64,000 nucleotides of DNA. Origin: Hansschlegelia quercus (GTDB lineage: Bacteria > Pseudomonadota > Alphaproteobacteria > Rhizobiales > Methylopilaceae). The position numbers and the translations under genes are program-made. Under the pieces are notes generated by a model. It did no database searches. It was not told where the DNA came from and was given only the letters and a program-made list of their open reading frames with translations. The DNA lies in the NCBI RefSeq assembly GCF_004310425.1, contig NZ_SIUB01000005.1, positions 124,001 through 188,000 on the forward strand, given 5' to 3'. This document shows positions 1 through 8,860 of this stretch, one piece after another; position 1 is the stretch's first letter; each line of letters starts with the position of its first letter.

Positions 1-1
1 G

Positions 2-1576
2 CGCGACGTCGCCTTCCCCTTCCTCAACAATTTCAGCTTCTGGATGACGACCGGCGGCGCCGTGCTCGTCATGATGTCGCTGTTCGTCGGCGAGTTCGCG
101 GCGACCGGCTGGCTCGCTTATCCGCCGCTCTCGGGGATCGAATCAAGTCCGACCGTCGGCGTCGACTACTACATCTGGGCGCTGCAGGTGGCGGGCGTCG
201 GCACGCTGCTCTCCGGCGTCAACCTGATCGCGACCATCGTGAAGATGCGCGCGCCCGGCATGACCATGATGCGCCTGCCGATCTTCGTGTGGACGGCGCT
301 CTGCTCGAACATCCTGATCGTGGCCTCGTTCCCGGTGCTGACGGCGACGCTCGCGCTGCTCTCGGCCGACCGCTACCTCGGAACGGCGTTCTTCACGAAC
401 GATTTCGGCGGCAGCGCCATGATGTACGTGAACCTGATCTGGATCTGGGGCCACCCGGAGGTCTACATCCTGATCCTGCCGGCCTTTGGCATCTTCTCCG
501 AAGTGACCGCCACCTATTGCGGCAAGCGTCTCTTTGGCTACGCCTCGATGGTCTACGCGACGGTCGTCATCACGATCCTCTCCTACCTCGTTTGGCTCCA
601 CCACTTCTTCACGATGGGGTCCGGCGCGAGCGTGAACTCGTTCTTCGGCATTACGACGATGATCATCTCGATCCCCACGGGCGCGAAGATCTTCAACTGG
701 CTGTTCACGATGTATCGCGGCCGCATCCGCTTCGAGCTGCCGATGATGTGGACGGTCTCCTTTATGGTGACCTTCGTGATCGGCGGCATGACCGGCGTGC
801 TGCTCGCCGTGCCGCCGGCCGACTTCGTGCTGCACAACTCGCTGTTCCTGATCGCGCACTTCCATAACGTGATCATCGGCGGGGTGCTGTTCGGTCTGTT
901 CGCCGGCATCGCCTACTGGTTCCCCAAGGCCTTCGGCTTCAAGCTCAACACCTTCTGGGGGACGATCTCCTTCTGGTGCTGGACGATCGGCTTCTACGTC
1001 GCCTTCATGCCGCTCTACGTGCTCGGCTTGATGGGCGTGACGCGTCGTCTGTCGAAGTTCGACGATCCGTCCCTGCAGATCTGGTTCGTCATCGCGGCCC
1101 TTGGCGCCGGACTGATCGCGATCGGCATCGCCTCGTTCCTCATCCAGATTTATGTGAGCTTCCGCGACCGCGAGGCGCTGACCGACACGACCGGCGACCC
1201 CTGGGACGGCCGCACGCTGGAATGGTCCACGTCGTCTCCGCCGCCGGCCTACAACTTCGCCTTCACGCCCGTGGTGCACGACCTCGACGCCTGGCACGAC
1301 ATGAAGAAGCGCGGCTATGTCAGGCCGACCGACGGCTTCATCCCGATCCATATGCCGAAGAACACCGGCGCGGGCGTCGTCCTGGCCGGGATCAGCACCC
1401 TGCTCGGCTTCGCGCTGATCTGGCATATTTGGTGGCTCGCCGGCCTGAGCTTTGTCGCGCTGATAGCGACCGCCATCGGGCACACGTTCAACTACAGCCG
1501 CGACTTCCACATCCCGGCCTCGGACGTCGTCATGACGGAGAACGAGCGCACCCGCCTGCTCGGCGCGGGAGCCTGA
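2..1576 (+). CDS. cyoB: cytochrome bo-type ubiquinol oxidase subunit I, 3' part
   Basis: This frame is open from base 2, so the true start lies before the window. The product is the haem-copper catalytic subunit of a membrane quinol oxidase that reduces oxygen to water and pumps protons. Seen: the WGHPEVY segment (CuB-ligand His and cross-linked Tyr), the paired His of WLHHFF and the haem-ligand His pair in IAHFHNV, all in order, plus many hydrophobic segments and a GDPW..RTLEW..SSPPP C-terminal region very like E. coli CyoB. The gene is followed closely by cyoC and cyoD, which argues for a quinol oxidase and not a cytochrome c oxidase. About 525 residues are visible; the family has about 660. 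Confidence 0.95.
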   Translation, partial: RDVAFPFLNNFSFWMTTGGAVLVMMSLFVGEFAATGWLAYPPLSGIESSPTVGVDYYIWALQVAGVGTLLSGVNLIATIVKMRAPGMTMMRLPIFVWTALCSNILIVASFPVLTATLALLSADRYLGTAFFTNDFGGSAMMYVNLIWIWGHPEVYILILPAFGIFSEVTATYCGKRLFGYASMVYATVVITILSYLVWLHHFFTMGSGASVNSFFGITTMIISIPTGAKIFNWLFTMYRGRIRFELPMMWTVSFMVTFVIGGMTGVLLAVPPADFVLHNSLFLIAHFHNVIIGGVLFGLFAGIAYWFPKAFGFKLNTFWGTISFWCWTIGFYVAFMPLYVLGLMGVTRRLSKFDDPSLQIWFVIAALGAGLIAIGIASFLIQIYVSFRDREALTDTTGDPWDGRTLEWSTSSPPPAYNFAFTPVVHDLDAWHDMKKRGYVRPTDGFIPIHMPKNTGAGVVLAGISTLLGFALIWHIWWLAGLSFVALIATAIGHTFNYSRDFHIPASDVVMTENERTRLLGAGA

Positions 1577-1580
1577 ACCG

Positions 1581-2210
1581 ATGACCGCTCAAGCCCCCGC
1601 CTCCACCGTCCCCGCCGACGATGGCGTGAACTTCTACACCCGGGAGGAGCATCACCCCGAGAACGGGACGCTGCTCGGCTTCTGGATCTACCTGATGAGC
1701 GACTGTCTCATCTTCGCGGTTCTGTTCGCCTGTTACGGCGTGCTCGGCCGGTCCTATGCGGCCGGTCCCTCGGGCGCCGACCTATTCGATCTGAAGCTCG
1801 TCGCCCTCAACACGCTGTTCCTGCTGTTGTCGTCGATCACCTATGGCTTCGCCATGCTGGAGATGGCGAAGAACCGCACGGCGACGACGCTGCTCTGGCT
1901 CGGCGTCACCGGTTTCTTCGGCCTCTGCTTCCTCAGCGTGGAGCTCTACGAGTTCCACCATCTGATCGAGGAGGGCGCGACGCCGCAGCGCTCGGCGTTC
2001 CTGTCGTCGTTCTTCACGCTTGTCGGCACCCATGGCCTGCACGTGACCTTCGGCTCCATCTGGCTCGTCACGCTGATGGTCCAGGTCGCCCGCCTGGGAC
2101 TGACGGCCGAGAACAAGCGGCGGCTGATGTGCCTGTCGATGTTCTGGCATTTCCTCGACGTCGTCTGGATCGGCGTCTTCACCTTCGTCTACCTGATGGG
2201 GACGCTGTGA
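1581..2210 (+). CDS. cyoC: cytochrome bo-type ubiquinol oxidase subunit III
   Basis: A 209-residue integral membrane subunit III of the quinol oxidase. It has about five hydrophobic segments and the family pattern of an N-terminal GFWIYLMSD helix, an SVELYEFHHLI stretch and a C-terminal WHFLDVVWIGVFTF helix. It begins four bases after the cyoB stop and its TGA overlaps the cyoD ATG (TGATG), so translation is probably coupled. Subunit III is thought to stabilise the catalytic core; it carries no metal ligands. Length is normal for CyoC (about 205). Confidence 0.93.
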   Translation: MTAQAPASTVPADDGVNFYTREEHHPENGTLLGFWIYLMSDCLIFAVLFACYGVLGRSYAAGPSGADLFDLKLVALNTLFLLLSSITYGFAMLEMAKNRTATTLLWLGVTGFFGLCFLSVELYEFHHLIEEGATPQRSAFLSSFFTLVGTHGLHVTFGSIWLVTLMVQVARLGLTAENKRRLMCLSMFWHFLDVVWIGVFTFVYLMGTL

Positions 2211-2599
2211 TGTCCAGCGAAGCGCACGCCGCGCACGGCCACGGCCACGAACCCGGCCACGAGGAAGCCGCCCACGGCTCGATGAAGGGCTATGTCACCG
2301 GCTTCGTGCTCTCGGTGATCCTGACTGCGATTCCGTTCTGGATCGTGATGGGCGACGTGTTCCGCGAGCCGGCGACCGCCGCGATCGTCGTGATGGTCTT
2401 CGCGGTCGCGCAGATCGTCGTGCACATGGTCTACTTCCTCCACATGAACGCCAAATCGGAGGGCGGCTGGACCATGCTCGCGATGATCTTCACCGTCGTG
2501 CTGGTCATCATCACACTGTCAGGCTCGCTATGGGTGATGTTCCACCTCAAGTCGAACATGATGCCGGGCGGAACCCACACGATGGGCGCGCCTCAGTGA
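2210..2599 (+). CDS. cyoD: cytochrome bo-type ubiquinol oxidase subunit IV
   Basis: A 129-residue subunit IV. The N terminus is His/Gly/Ala-rich (residues 4-25), followed by three hydrophobic helices at about 30-50, 58-80 and 90-115, the usual CyoD plan with the MVYFLHM motif in helix 2. The start was placed at the ATG overlapping the cyoC stop; a longer frame reaching back to 2129 would overlap cyoC by 80 bases and has no support. The His-rich N terminus is longer than in E. coli. Its 3' end overlaps the GTG of the next gene. Confidence 0.92.
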   Translation: MSSEAHAAHGHGHEPGHEEAAHGSMKGYVTGFVLSVILTAIPFWIVMGDVFREPATAAIVVMVFAVAQIVVHMVYFLHMNAKSEGGWTMLAMIFTVVLVIITLSGSLWVMFHLKSNMMPGGTHTMGAPQ

Positions 2600-3390
2600 G
2601 CGGCGCGGCGGCCGGTCCTCGCGCCGCCGCCGCTTCCGCCAGTCAGGGGGCGAAAGAGCGGCCTTCGGCGGCGCGGCCGCGCTCCGCCGCAACCCTCGTC
2701 GTCCTCGCGCTCGCCGCCCTTGTGGCGTTTTCAGGCTTCGCCGCGCTAGGCGTCTGGCAGATCGAACGGCGCGCCTGGAAACTTGACCTGATCGAGCGGG
2801 TCGACGCTCGCTTCCACGCAGCGCCCGTTCCCGCGCCCGGCCCCGCCGAGTGGCCCCAAATCTCCGCCGAGCGCGACGAATACCGCCGGGTGCGCCTCGA
2901 CGGCGCCTTCCTTCCGGGCCGCGAGACCTTCGTGCAGGCGGTGACGGACCTTGGCGCGGGCTTCTGGGCGCTCGCGCCGTTCCGGACGCGCGACGGCTTC
3001 ACCGTCCTGGTCAATCGCGGCTTCGTCGCCGCCGACCATCGCGCGGAAGCCGCGGCTCCTGCCGCCGAGACATCCGTCGCCGGTCTGCTTCGCATGACGG
3101 AGCCGAAGGGCGGCTTTCTTCGCGCCAACGACCCCGCCACCGACACCTGGCGCTCCCGTGACGTCGCGGCGATCGCTCAAGCCCGCGGCTTAAGCGACGC
3201 GGCGCCCTACTTCGTCGATGCGGACGCGACGCCCAACCCGGGCGGCGTCCCCTTGGGCGGCCTCACCGTCGTCGCCTTCCGCAACAGCCATCTCGTCTAC
3301 GCGCTGACCTGGTTCGCCCTCGCCGCGATGGTTCTGGTCGGGGCGGCGATCGTCGCGCGCGGCGAGATCGCGCTGCGCCGGCGTCACTGA
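2596..3390 (+). CDS. SURF1-family oxidase assembly factor
   Basis: SURF1 proteins help insert haem a or o into subunit I of haem-copper oxidases. The GTG start overlaps the cyoD stop (GTGA), giving 264 residues. Seen: an Ala/Arg-rich N terminus, one membrane helix at about 35-58 ending in the conserved LGVWQIERRAWK, a periplasmic domain with the VNRGFV motif, and a second helix near the C terminus starting at the conserved NSHLVYALTWF. This two-helix topology defines the family. Its place in a cyo operon matches the known SURF1 variant dedicated to a quinol oxidase (Surf1q of Paracoccus), so it probably serves this oxidase. Confidence 0.9.
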   Translation: MSGAAAGPRAAAASASQGAKERPSAARPRSAATLVVLALAALVAFSGFAALGVWQIERRAWKLDLIERVDARFHAAPVPAPGPAEWPQISAERDEYRRVRLDGAFLPGRETFVQAVTDLGAGFWALAPFRTRDGFTVLVNRGFVAADHRAEAAAPAAETSVAGLLRMTEPKGGFLRANDPATDTWRSRDVAAIAQARGLSDAAPYFVDADATPNPGGVPLGGLTVVAFRNSHLVYALTWFALAAMVLVGAAIVARGEIALRRRH

Positions 3391-3392
3391 CC

Positions 3393-4700
3393 GTGAGCCT
3401 CGCGCCGGCGCGAACCGCGCCAGACGATTCCGACATTCGCAAGAACATGCATCAGCTGATCCAGCTGCGCTGGATCGCGGTCGTCGGCCAGATCACCACG
3501 ATCCTTCTCGTCGAATACTGGCTCGGGGTCGCGCTGCCGCTCGCAGCCATGGCGATGGTGACCGCAGCTCTCGTCGCGCTCAACCTGATCAGCCTCGCAA
3601 GGCTTCGGTCGCGCATGTCCGCGACCAACGCCGAGCTGTTCGTCGCGCTCGCCTTCGACGCAGCCGCGCTGACCGCGCAGCTTTATCTCAGCGGCGGGGC
3701 CACCAACCCGTTCGCCTTCCTGTTTCTGCTGCACGTCATGCTGAGCGCGCTGCTGCTGGAGGCCTGGTCGACGTGGGCGATCGTCGTGATCACCGTAGCG
3801 TGCTTCGCCTTCCTCACCATGAACTACCAGCCGCTTGCGCTGCCTGAGGGGCGGGACGGAGACCTGTTCCGCCTGCACATCGAGGGCATGCTGATCTGCT
3901 TCATGCTCAACGCCGCCCTCCTCGTGGTGTTCGTCGCGCGCATCAACCGGAACCTGAAGGAGCGCGACGGACGTCTCGCGACGCTGCGCCAGCATGCAGC
4001 CGAGGAAGATCATATCGTGCGCATGGGTCTGCTCGCCTCCGGAGCCGCGCACGAACTCGGAACGCCGCTCGCGACGATCGACGTGATCCTCAGCGATTGG
4101 CGGCGAGAAGAGGCGTTGACCTCCGAGCCCGAGCGCGCCGCCGAGATCGACGACATGCTGGCTGAGATCCGTCGCTGCAAGTCGATCGTGGGCGGCATCC
4201 TGCTTTCAGCCGGCGAGGCGCGCGGCGAGGAGCTGCGGGTGACGACCGTGCGCGCCTTCCTGAACGACATCGTGGAGGACCGCCGAGCCGCGAGGCCAGC
4301 TGGCCGCATCGACTTCGACGACGCCTTCGGGGAGGATGTCTCCATCATTTCGGATTCGGCGCTGAAGCAGGTGATCGGGAACGTCATAGACAACGCCGTC
4401 GACGCCTCTCCCCGCTGGGTCGGCGTCTCCGCCGTGCGCGAGGGTTCGACGTTGCGGCTCTCCGTCGGGGATTCCGGGCCGGGCTTCACGCGCGAGATGC
4501 TGGCGGGCTTCGGCCGCCCCTACTCCTCGACCAAGGGTCGTCCGGGCGGCGGGCTCGGCCTATTTCTCGTCGTCAACGTGCTGCGCAAGCTCGGCGGCGC
4601 CGTGGCCGCAGCGAACCGTCCCGAAGGCGGCGCGATCGTGACGCTCTCTTTGCCGCTCGCCGCGCTTTCGATCGACGTCGCGGCGGCCGATGCCCTCTGA
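3393..4700 (+). CDS. RegB/PrrB/ActS-type redox-sensing histidine kinase
   Basis: Membrane sensor kinase of the global redox system that tunes respiration to the quinone pool. The 435-residue product has six hydrophobic segments at about 25-185, including GGATNPF at 101-107, which matches the quinone-sensing loop consensus of RegB. The phosphoacceptor is His220 in GAAHELGTPLAT, a RegB hallmark. Cys262 (RRCK) aligns by eye with the redox-active Cys of RegB. The HATPase part has N and G boxes (GNVIDNAVDAS, GDSGPGF, GGGLGLFL). The GTG start is two bases after SURF1, and the gene overlaps the response regulator by 11 bases. Adjacency to the oxidase genes fits control of terminal oxidases. Confidence 0.92.
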   Translation: MSLAPARTAPDDSDIRKNMHQLIQLRWIAVVGQITTILLVEYWLGVALPLAAMAMVTAALVALNLISLARLRSRMSATNAELFVALAFDAAALTAQLYLSGGATNPFAFLFLLHVMLSALLLEAWSTWAIVVITVACFAFLTMNYQPLALPEGRDGDLFRLHIEGMLICFMLNAALLVVFVARINRNLKERDGRLATLRQHAAEEDHIVRMGLLASGAAHELGTPLATIDVILSDWRREEALTSEPERAAEIDDMLAEIRRCKSIVGGILLSAGEARGEELRVTTVRAFLNDIVEDRRAARPAGRIDFDDAFGEDVSIISDSALKQVIGNVIDNAVDASPRWVGVSAVREGSTLRLSVGDSGPGFTREMLAGFGRPYSSTKGRPGGGLGLFLVVNVLRKLGGAVAAANRPEGGAIVTLSLPLAALSIDVAAADAL

Positions 4701-5229
4701 CAGGCTTCTCGTCATCGTCGAGGACGACGAGAAGTTCGCGAGCACGCTCCGCCGCTCGTTCGAGCGGCGCGGCTACGAGGCGTTGGCGGTCCCCAACCTC
4801 GACGCGCTGAACGCCTTGCTGGAGACTAGGAAGCCCGGTTTCGCGGTCGTCGATCTCAGGCTCGCGGCCGGCGCCTCGGGCCTTACCTGCGTGCAGGCGC
4901 TCCATACGGCCGACCCGGCGACGCTGATCGTGGTGCTCACGGGCTTCGCGAGCATCGCGACCGCCGTCGAGGCGATCAAGCTCGGCGCCTGCCATTATCT
5001 CGTGAAGCCCTCCAACACCGACGACATCGAGGCCGCGTTCACCCGCGGCGGCGACGGCGATGTCGACGCGCCGCTGACCGAGCGGGCGACCTCGATCAAG
5101 ACGCTCGAATGGGAGCGTATCCACGAGACGTTGATGGAGACCGGCTTCAACATCTCCGAAACCGCCCGTCGGCTCGGCCTCCACCGCCGGACGCTCGCCC
5201 GCAAGCTCGAGAAGAGACAGGTGAAATGA
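4690..5229 (+). CDS. RegA/PrrA/ActR-type response regulator
   Basis: DNA-binding partner of the preceding kinase. The 179 residues comprise a receiver domain with acidic pocket EDD at 11-13, phosphoacceptor Asp55 (VVDLRL), Thr84 and Lys106 (LVKPSNTDD), then a short linker and a Fis-type helix-turn-helix near the C terminus (about 152-175, NISETARRLGLHRRTLARKL), almost identical to the highly conserved RegA recognition region. The ATG lies inside the kinase gene and the stop overlaps the next start (ATGA), so the kinase, regulator and amidase may be co-translated. Length agrees with RegA (about 180). Confidence 0.93.
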   Translation: MPSDRLLVIVEDDEKFASTLRRSFERRGYEALAVPNLDALNALLETRKPGFAVVDLRLAAGASGLTCVQALHTADPATLIVVLTGFASIATAVEAIKLGACHYLVKPSNTDDIEAAFTRGGDGDVDAPLTERATSIKTLEWERIHETLMETGFNISETARRLGLHRRTLARKLEKRQVK

Positions 5230-6635
5230 CTGAGCCGCTCGACCTCACCGCCGGAGAAATCGCAAATGGCGTGGCGCGCGGCCGCTTCAGCGCGGTCGAG
5301 ATCGTCGAGGCCTCCCTCGCCCGCGCGCACGCCGCGGCGCGAGACTTCAACGCCTTCGTCGTGATCCGTGACGAAGCGGCGCTCGTGGCGGCGCGGCTGG
5401 CGGATGAGGCGGTTCAGGCGAAGAAGCCGCTCGGGCCGCTGCACGGGGTGCCCTTCCTCGCAAAGGACCTGACGCCGACCGCGGGAGACATCACCACGCT
5501 GGGCTCGTGGAGCTCGGGCGATTACGTGCCCGAGAGTTCCGCGCTGATAGTGCGCCGCCTGCAGGAAGCCGGCGGCATCCTCGTGGGCAAGACGACGAGC
5601 CCGGAGTTCGCCCATTCCAGCCTGACCTGGAGCCCGCGTTACGGCGCGACGCGCAACCCTCGCGCGCCGGACCGCACGCCCGGCGGCTCGTCCGGGGGTT
5701 CGGCAGCCTCCGTCGCGGCCGGCGTCGTCCCCTTCGCCGAGGGTACCGACATGGGAGGCTCGATCCGCATCCCGGCGTCGTTCTGCGGAGTGGTTGGCCT
5801 CAAGCCGAGCCTTGGTCGCATCCCGATGACCATCCTGCCGAGCCTGTTCGACGACATCTCGCATTTTGGGCCGCTCGCCCGCACCGTCGACGACGCCGCC
5901 CGCTTCATGGCCGTCGCCGCCGGCCCGAGCGACGAGGACCCGCTGTCGCTGCCGCTCGCTTTCGACCTTGCGGCGACCGCGCCGCGCGACCTCTCCGGAA
6001 TGCGCTTCGCGCTGTCGATGGACCTGGGGTTCTACGCGGTCGCGCCTGGCGTCGAGGCGGCGGTGCGCCGCGCGGTCGACGCGATCCGCAACGCCGGCGG
6101 CGTGGTCGACGAGATCAAGCTCCCTTGGACGCGCGCCGTCCTCGATCGCTGGATCGACCTCTGGGCCGTGTTCATGTCCGCCTATTTCGGCGATCGGCTG
6201 GAGGCCTTCCGCGAGCGCATGGATCCCGCGATCGTCGAACTGATCGAGCAGGGCCGCGCGCTCGGCGCGACGGAGTACAAGCGCATCGAGCTCCTGCGCA
6301 GCGCGATGTGGCGCGACCTTGCCCGGATCCACGCCGAATATGACGCCCTGCTCTGCCCGACCTGCGCGATCACCGCGCCGCCGATCGAAGCGCGCGACGG
6401 GGAGTTCATGGCGGAGGACGAGGCAGGCAAGCTGCTCGGGCTCGACATGACCTGCCCCTTCAACATGACGCCGCACTGCCCCGCGCTGTCGCTCCCGGTC
6501 GGGCGCGCGGCCGATGGGCTGCCGGTCGGCCTGCAGATCGTCGGCCGACGGTATCAGGACGAGGCGCTGCTCGGCGTCGCACGATCGATCGAGAGGCTCG
6601 GGCTGGACGCGACCTCACGGGCCGCCGCTCTATAA
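5226..6635 (+). CDS. amidase signature family enzyme
   Basis: A 469-residue hydrolase of the amidase-signature family, which cleaves carboxamides through a Ser-cis-Ser-Lys triad. The triad is intact: Lys80 (FLAKDLT), the cis-Ser in GGSSGGS (155/156) and nucleophile Ser179 (TDMGGSIRIPA). The C-terminal segment PALSLPVG..GLPVGLQIVG is also typical. The ATG at 5226 overlaps the regulator stop. The upstream open frame back to 5109 is rejected because it lies inside regA. The substrate cannot be read from sequence. It is not the Glu-tRNA amidotransferase subunit, since gatC and gatB are absent nearby. Co-translation with a redox regulator may be incidental. Confidence 0.85.
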   Translation: MTEPLDLTAGEIANGVARGRFSAVEIVEASLARAHAAARDFNAFVVIRDEAALVAARLADEAVQAKKPLGPLHGVPFLAKDLTPTAGDITTLGSWSSGDYVPESSALIVRRLQEAGGILVGKTTSPEFAHSSLTWSPRYGATRNPRAPDRTPGGSSGGSAASVAAGVVPFAEGTDMGGSIRIPASFCGVVGLKPSLGRIPMTILPSLFDDISHFGPLARTVDDAARFMAVAAGPSDEDPLSLPLAFDLAATAPRDLSGMRFALSMDLGFYAVAPGVEAAVRRAVDAIRNAGGVVDEIKLPWTRAVLDRWIDLWAVFMSAYFGDRLEAFRERMDPAIVELIEQGRALGATEYKRIELLRSAMWRDLARIHAEYDALLCPTCAITAPPIEARDGEFMAEDEAGKLLGLDMTCPFNMTPHCPALSLPVGRAADGLPVGLQIVGRRYQDEALLGVARSIERLGLDATSRAAAL

Positions 6636-6684
6636 GCTGTCTCATTGCCGCCTCCGCTTCCCGTCGAACGCTCTGGAGACCCCG

Positions 6685-7674
6685 TTGGCCGTCGGTCTGA
6701 TCGCGCTTCTGGACGATGTCGCCGCCATCGCGAAGGTCGCGGCCGCCTCGCTCGACGACGTCGCAGGACAGGCTGCGAAGGCCGGCGCCAAGGCCGCGGG
6801 CGTCGTGATCGACGACGCGGCGGTCACGCCGCGCTACGTCGTGGGCTTCGCCGCCGAGAGAGAACTGCCGATCGTCTTCCGGATCGCAATCGGTTCGCTG
6901 AAGAACAAGCTGGTCTTCCTATTGCCGGCCGCGCTCGCGCTCAGCTTCTTCGCGCCCTGGCTGATGACGCCGCTGCTGATGCTCGGCGGGGCATACCTTT
7001 GCTACGAAGGCGCGGAGAAGGTCTACGAGGCGCTGTTTCCACACGCCGCCCACGCCCACGAGGCGACGGTCGCTCAACCGGTCGATGCGACGGCGATGGA
7101 GAACCAGAAGGTCGCCGGCGCGATCAAGACGGACTTCATCCTGTCCGCCGAGATCATGGCGATTACGCTTGCAGCGGTTCCTGACGGCGGTTTCTGGACG
7201 CAGGCTATCGTGCTCGCGGCGGTCGGCTTCGGCATCACCGTAGGCGTCTACGGCGTGGTGGCTCTGATCGTAAAAGCGGACGACGCCGGCGTGGCGCTTG
7301 CCGCGAGCCAGTCGCAATCAGCCTTTGGAAGTCTGCTGCGCGGCGTCGGCCGAAGCCTTGTCGTCGGCATGCCGGTCCTGCTGAAAGTCCTCGCGATCAT
7401 CGGCACGGCCGCAATGGTGTGGGTCGGCGGCGGCATTATCGTCCACGGGCTGGAGATCTATGGGCTTCCCGCCCTCGGCCATTTCATCCACGCCGCGGCC
7501 GCAGCCGCAGGGCACGCGGTTCCGTTCGCCGAGTCCGCAATCGAGTGGCTGGTCAGCGCGGCGGGCGCGGGCGTCGTCGGTCTCGCGATCGGAGCGGCGG
7601 TCATTCCGCTGACGAGCTTTGTGCTCGCGCCGATATGGAGCGGCGCCAAGCGGCTGGTCGGAAAGTCGGCCTGA
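6685..7674 (+). CDS. DUF808 (YedI-type) inner membrane protein
   Basis: A 329-residue membrane protein of the DUF808/YedI family, function unknown. The TTG start was chosen because the family begins with ALLDDVAAIAK directly after it; the frame is open further upstream inside the amidase gene, which is not credible. Seen: an amphipathic N terminus, AGVVIDDAAVTP (30s), FAPWLMTPLLMLGGAYLCYEG at about 88-110 (a diagnostic YedI stretch), and several later hydrophobic helices. It starts 49 bases after the amidase. Confidence 0.85.
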   Translation: MAVGLIALLDDVAAIAKVAAASLDDVAGQAAKAGAKAAGVVIDDAAVTPRYVVGFAAERELPIVFRIAIGSLKNKLVFLLPAALALSFFAPWLMTPLLMLGGAYLCYEGAEKVYEALFPHAAHAHEATVAQPVDATAMENQKVAGAIKTDFILSAEIMAITLAAVPDGGFWTQAIVLAAVGFGITVGVYGVVALIVKADDAGVALAASQSQSAFGSLLRGVGRSLVVGMPVLLKVLAIIGTAAMVWVGGGIIVHGLEIYGLPALGHFIHAAAAAAGHAVPFAESAIEWLVSAAGAGVVGLAIGAAVIPLTSFVLAPIWSGAKRLVGKSA

Positions 7675-7718
7675 AATTCATGATGGCGGAGCCGCAGCCC
7701 GTCGATCGAGGAGCCCCG

Positions 7719-8114
7719 ATGTCCGAGCCCATCTTCTTCATGTCGCCTGACGCGCCGACGCCGGTCGCGCCGTTCTCGCATGCGGTCGAAGTCGATGGCT
7801 GGGTGTTCGTGACGGGGCAGATGCCGACATGGCCGGGAGACGACGCGCGTCCGCTGCCTGACGGAGTGGAGGCGCAGACCGCGCGGGTGATGGACAACCT
7901 CATCATCGTGCTGAGGGGTCTCGGCCTCGGGCTCGAGCATGTGGTCCAAGCCCGGATCTACATCACCCGGTTCAAGGAAGACTACGCCGCGATGAACGCC
8001 GTGTACGCGTCCTACTTCCCGCCGGAGCGGCGGCCTGCCCGCACCTGTATCGGCGTGACAGGTCTCGCCCGAGACGCTCTCGTCGAGATCGACCTGATCG
8101 CGCGCCGGCCCTGA
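7719..8114 (+). CDS. RidA/YjgF-family protein
   Basis: A 131-residue member of the RidA family, whose best known members hydrolyse reactive enamine/imine intermediates from PLP enzymes. Seen: the GWVFVTGQMP strand, a MDNLIIVLRGLGLGLEHVVQARIYIT segment and a C-terminal RPARTCIGV..LARDALVEIDLIA. The family Arg is present in RPARTC, next to the usual Cys-like position. Start 7719 was preferred over ATGs at 7680 and 7683 because GAGGAG lies just upstream and the family length is about 130. The gene converges on the nuclease-like gene with only four bases between. Confidence 0.85.
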   Translation: MSEPIFFMSPDAPTPVAPFSHAVEVDGWVFVTGQMPTWPGDDARPLPDGVEAQTARVMDNLIIVLRGLGLGLEHVVQARIYITRFKEDYAAMNAVYASYFPPERRPARTCIGVTGLARDALVEIDLIARRP

Positions 8115-8118
8115 ACCG

Positions 8119-8841
8119 TCAGGCGACGTTGCGGATCGCGACGCTCGGATGATCGAGGTCGATCTCGGCCACCAGCGGAAGGTGATCCGACGCCTTCCGC
8201 GCAAGCAGAGTGTTGTGGACCGACAGATCCTTGATGAGACCGTGCGGCCAGCCGAGGATCCGGTCGAGGGCGAAGATCGGGCGGCGCGACGGAAAGCTCG
8301 CGAGCGGCCGCGGCTCGCCGAACACCGGCTCGAACACGCTGAGCGAGGAGCGCCTGCGGCGTCGCCATTCGTTCAGGTCGCCGAGCAGCACGGTCGGCAT
8401 CGGCGTCAGCTTCGAGAAGGTCGCGAGCAGGGCGTTCGCCTGGCTGACGCGCGAGCGCCGAAGCAGGCCGAAATGGGCCGCGATCACGCGGAACGGACCT
8501 TCGCCAAAATCGAGCTCCGCGATGATCGCGCCGCGCGGTTCGACGCCGGGCAGTTGCATCCGCAGCCGGCGATAGGTCTTCGGGGTCCGGCGCGTCAGCA
8601 AGGCGTTGCCGTGCCAGCCGTGGCCGTCCGGCGCGTCGGACTGGGCGAGCAGGATGAGGCCCGCTTCGCGCTTCACCGCGTCCGGATCGAGCAGGCCCAT
8701 CCGCTTGCCGAAGCGGTGGTCCACCTCCTGCAGCGCGACGAAGTCCGGCGCGATTTCGGCCAGGACCTGGACGATCCTGTCCGGCCTGACGCGACCGTCG
8801 GTGCCTCGGCACTTATGGATGTTGTAGGATGCGAACCGCAC
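8119..8841 (-). CDS. endonuclease/exonuclease/phosphatase (EEP) family protein
   Basis: A 240-residue EEP-superfamily protein: Mg-dependent phosphodiesterase fold shared by exonuclease III, DNase I and inositol phosphatases. The first strand SYNIHK (Asn7), the metal-binding VALQEVD (Glu39), the GDLNEW motif and the terminal SDHLPL all stand in order, so it should be active. No signal peptide is visible. It lies 19 bases downstream of the phospholipase-D-family gene on the same strand, a pairing common in Rhizobiales and suggestive of an operon. Substrate unknown. Confidence 0.85.
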   Translation of the reverse strand: MRFASYNIHKCRGTDGRVRPDRIVQVLAEIAPDFVALQEVDHRFGKRMGLLDPDAVKREAGLILLAQSDAPDGHGWHGNALLTRRTPKTYRRLRMQLPGVEPRGAIIAELDFGEGPFRVIAAHFGLLRRSRVSQANALLATFSKLTPMPTVLLGDLNEWRRRRRSSLSVFEPVFGEPRPLASFPSRRPIFALDRILGWPHGLIKDLSVHNTLLARKASDHLPLVAEIDLDHPSVAIRNVA

Positions 8842-8860
8842 CGCGCCTCCTTCGATCAGA

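Noticed and set aside
143-1510. Long open frame antisense to cyoB
   Set aside because: It is an Arg/Asp/His-rich mirror of a strongly conserved oxidase gene, a known artefact of GC-rich codon use.
4995-6476. Long minus-strand frame antisense to the regulator and amidase genes
   Set aside because: No family resemblance; composition is that of an antisense frame and the plus-strand genes have full catalytic motifs.
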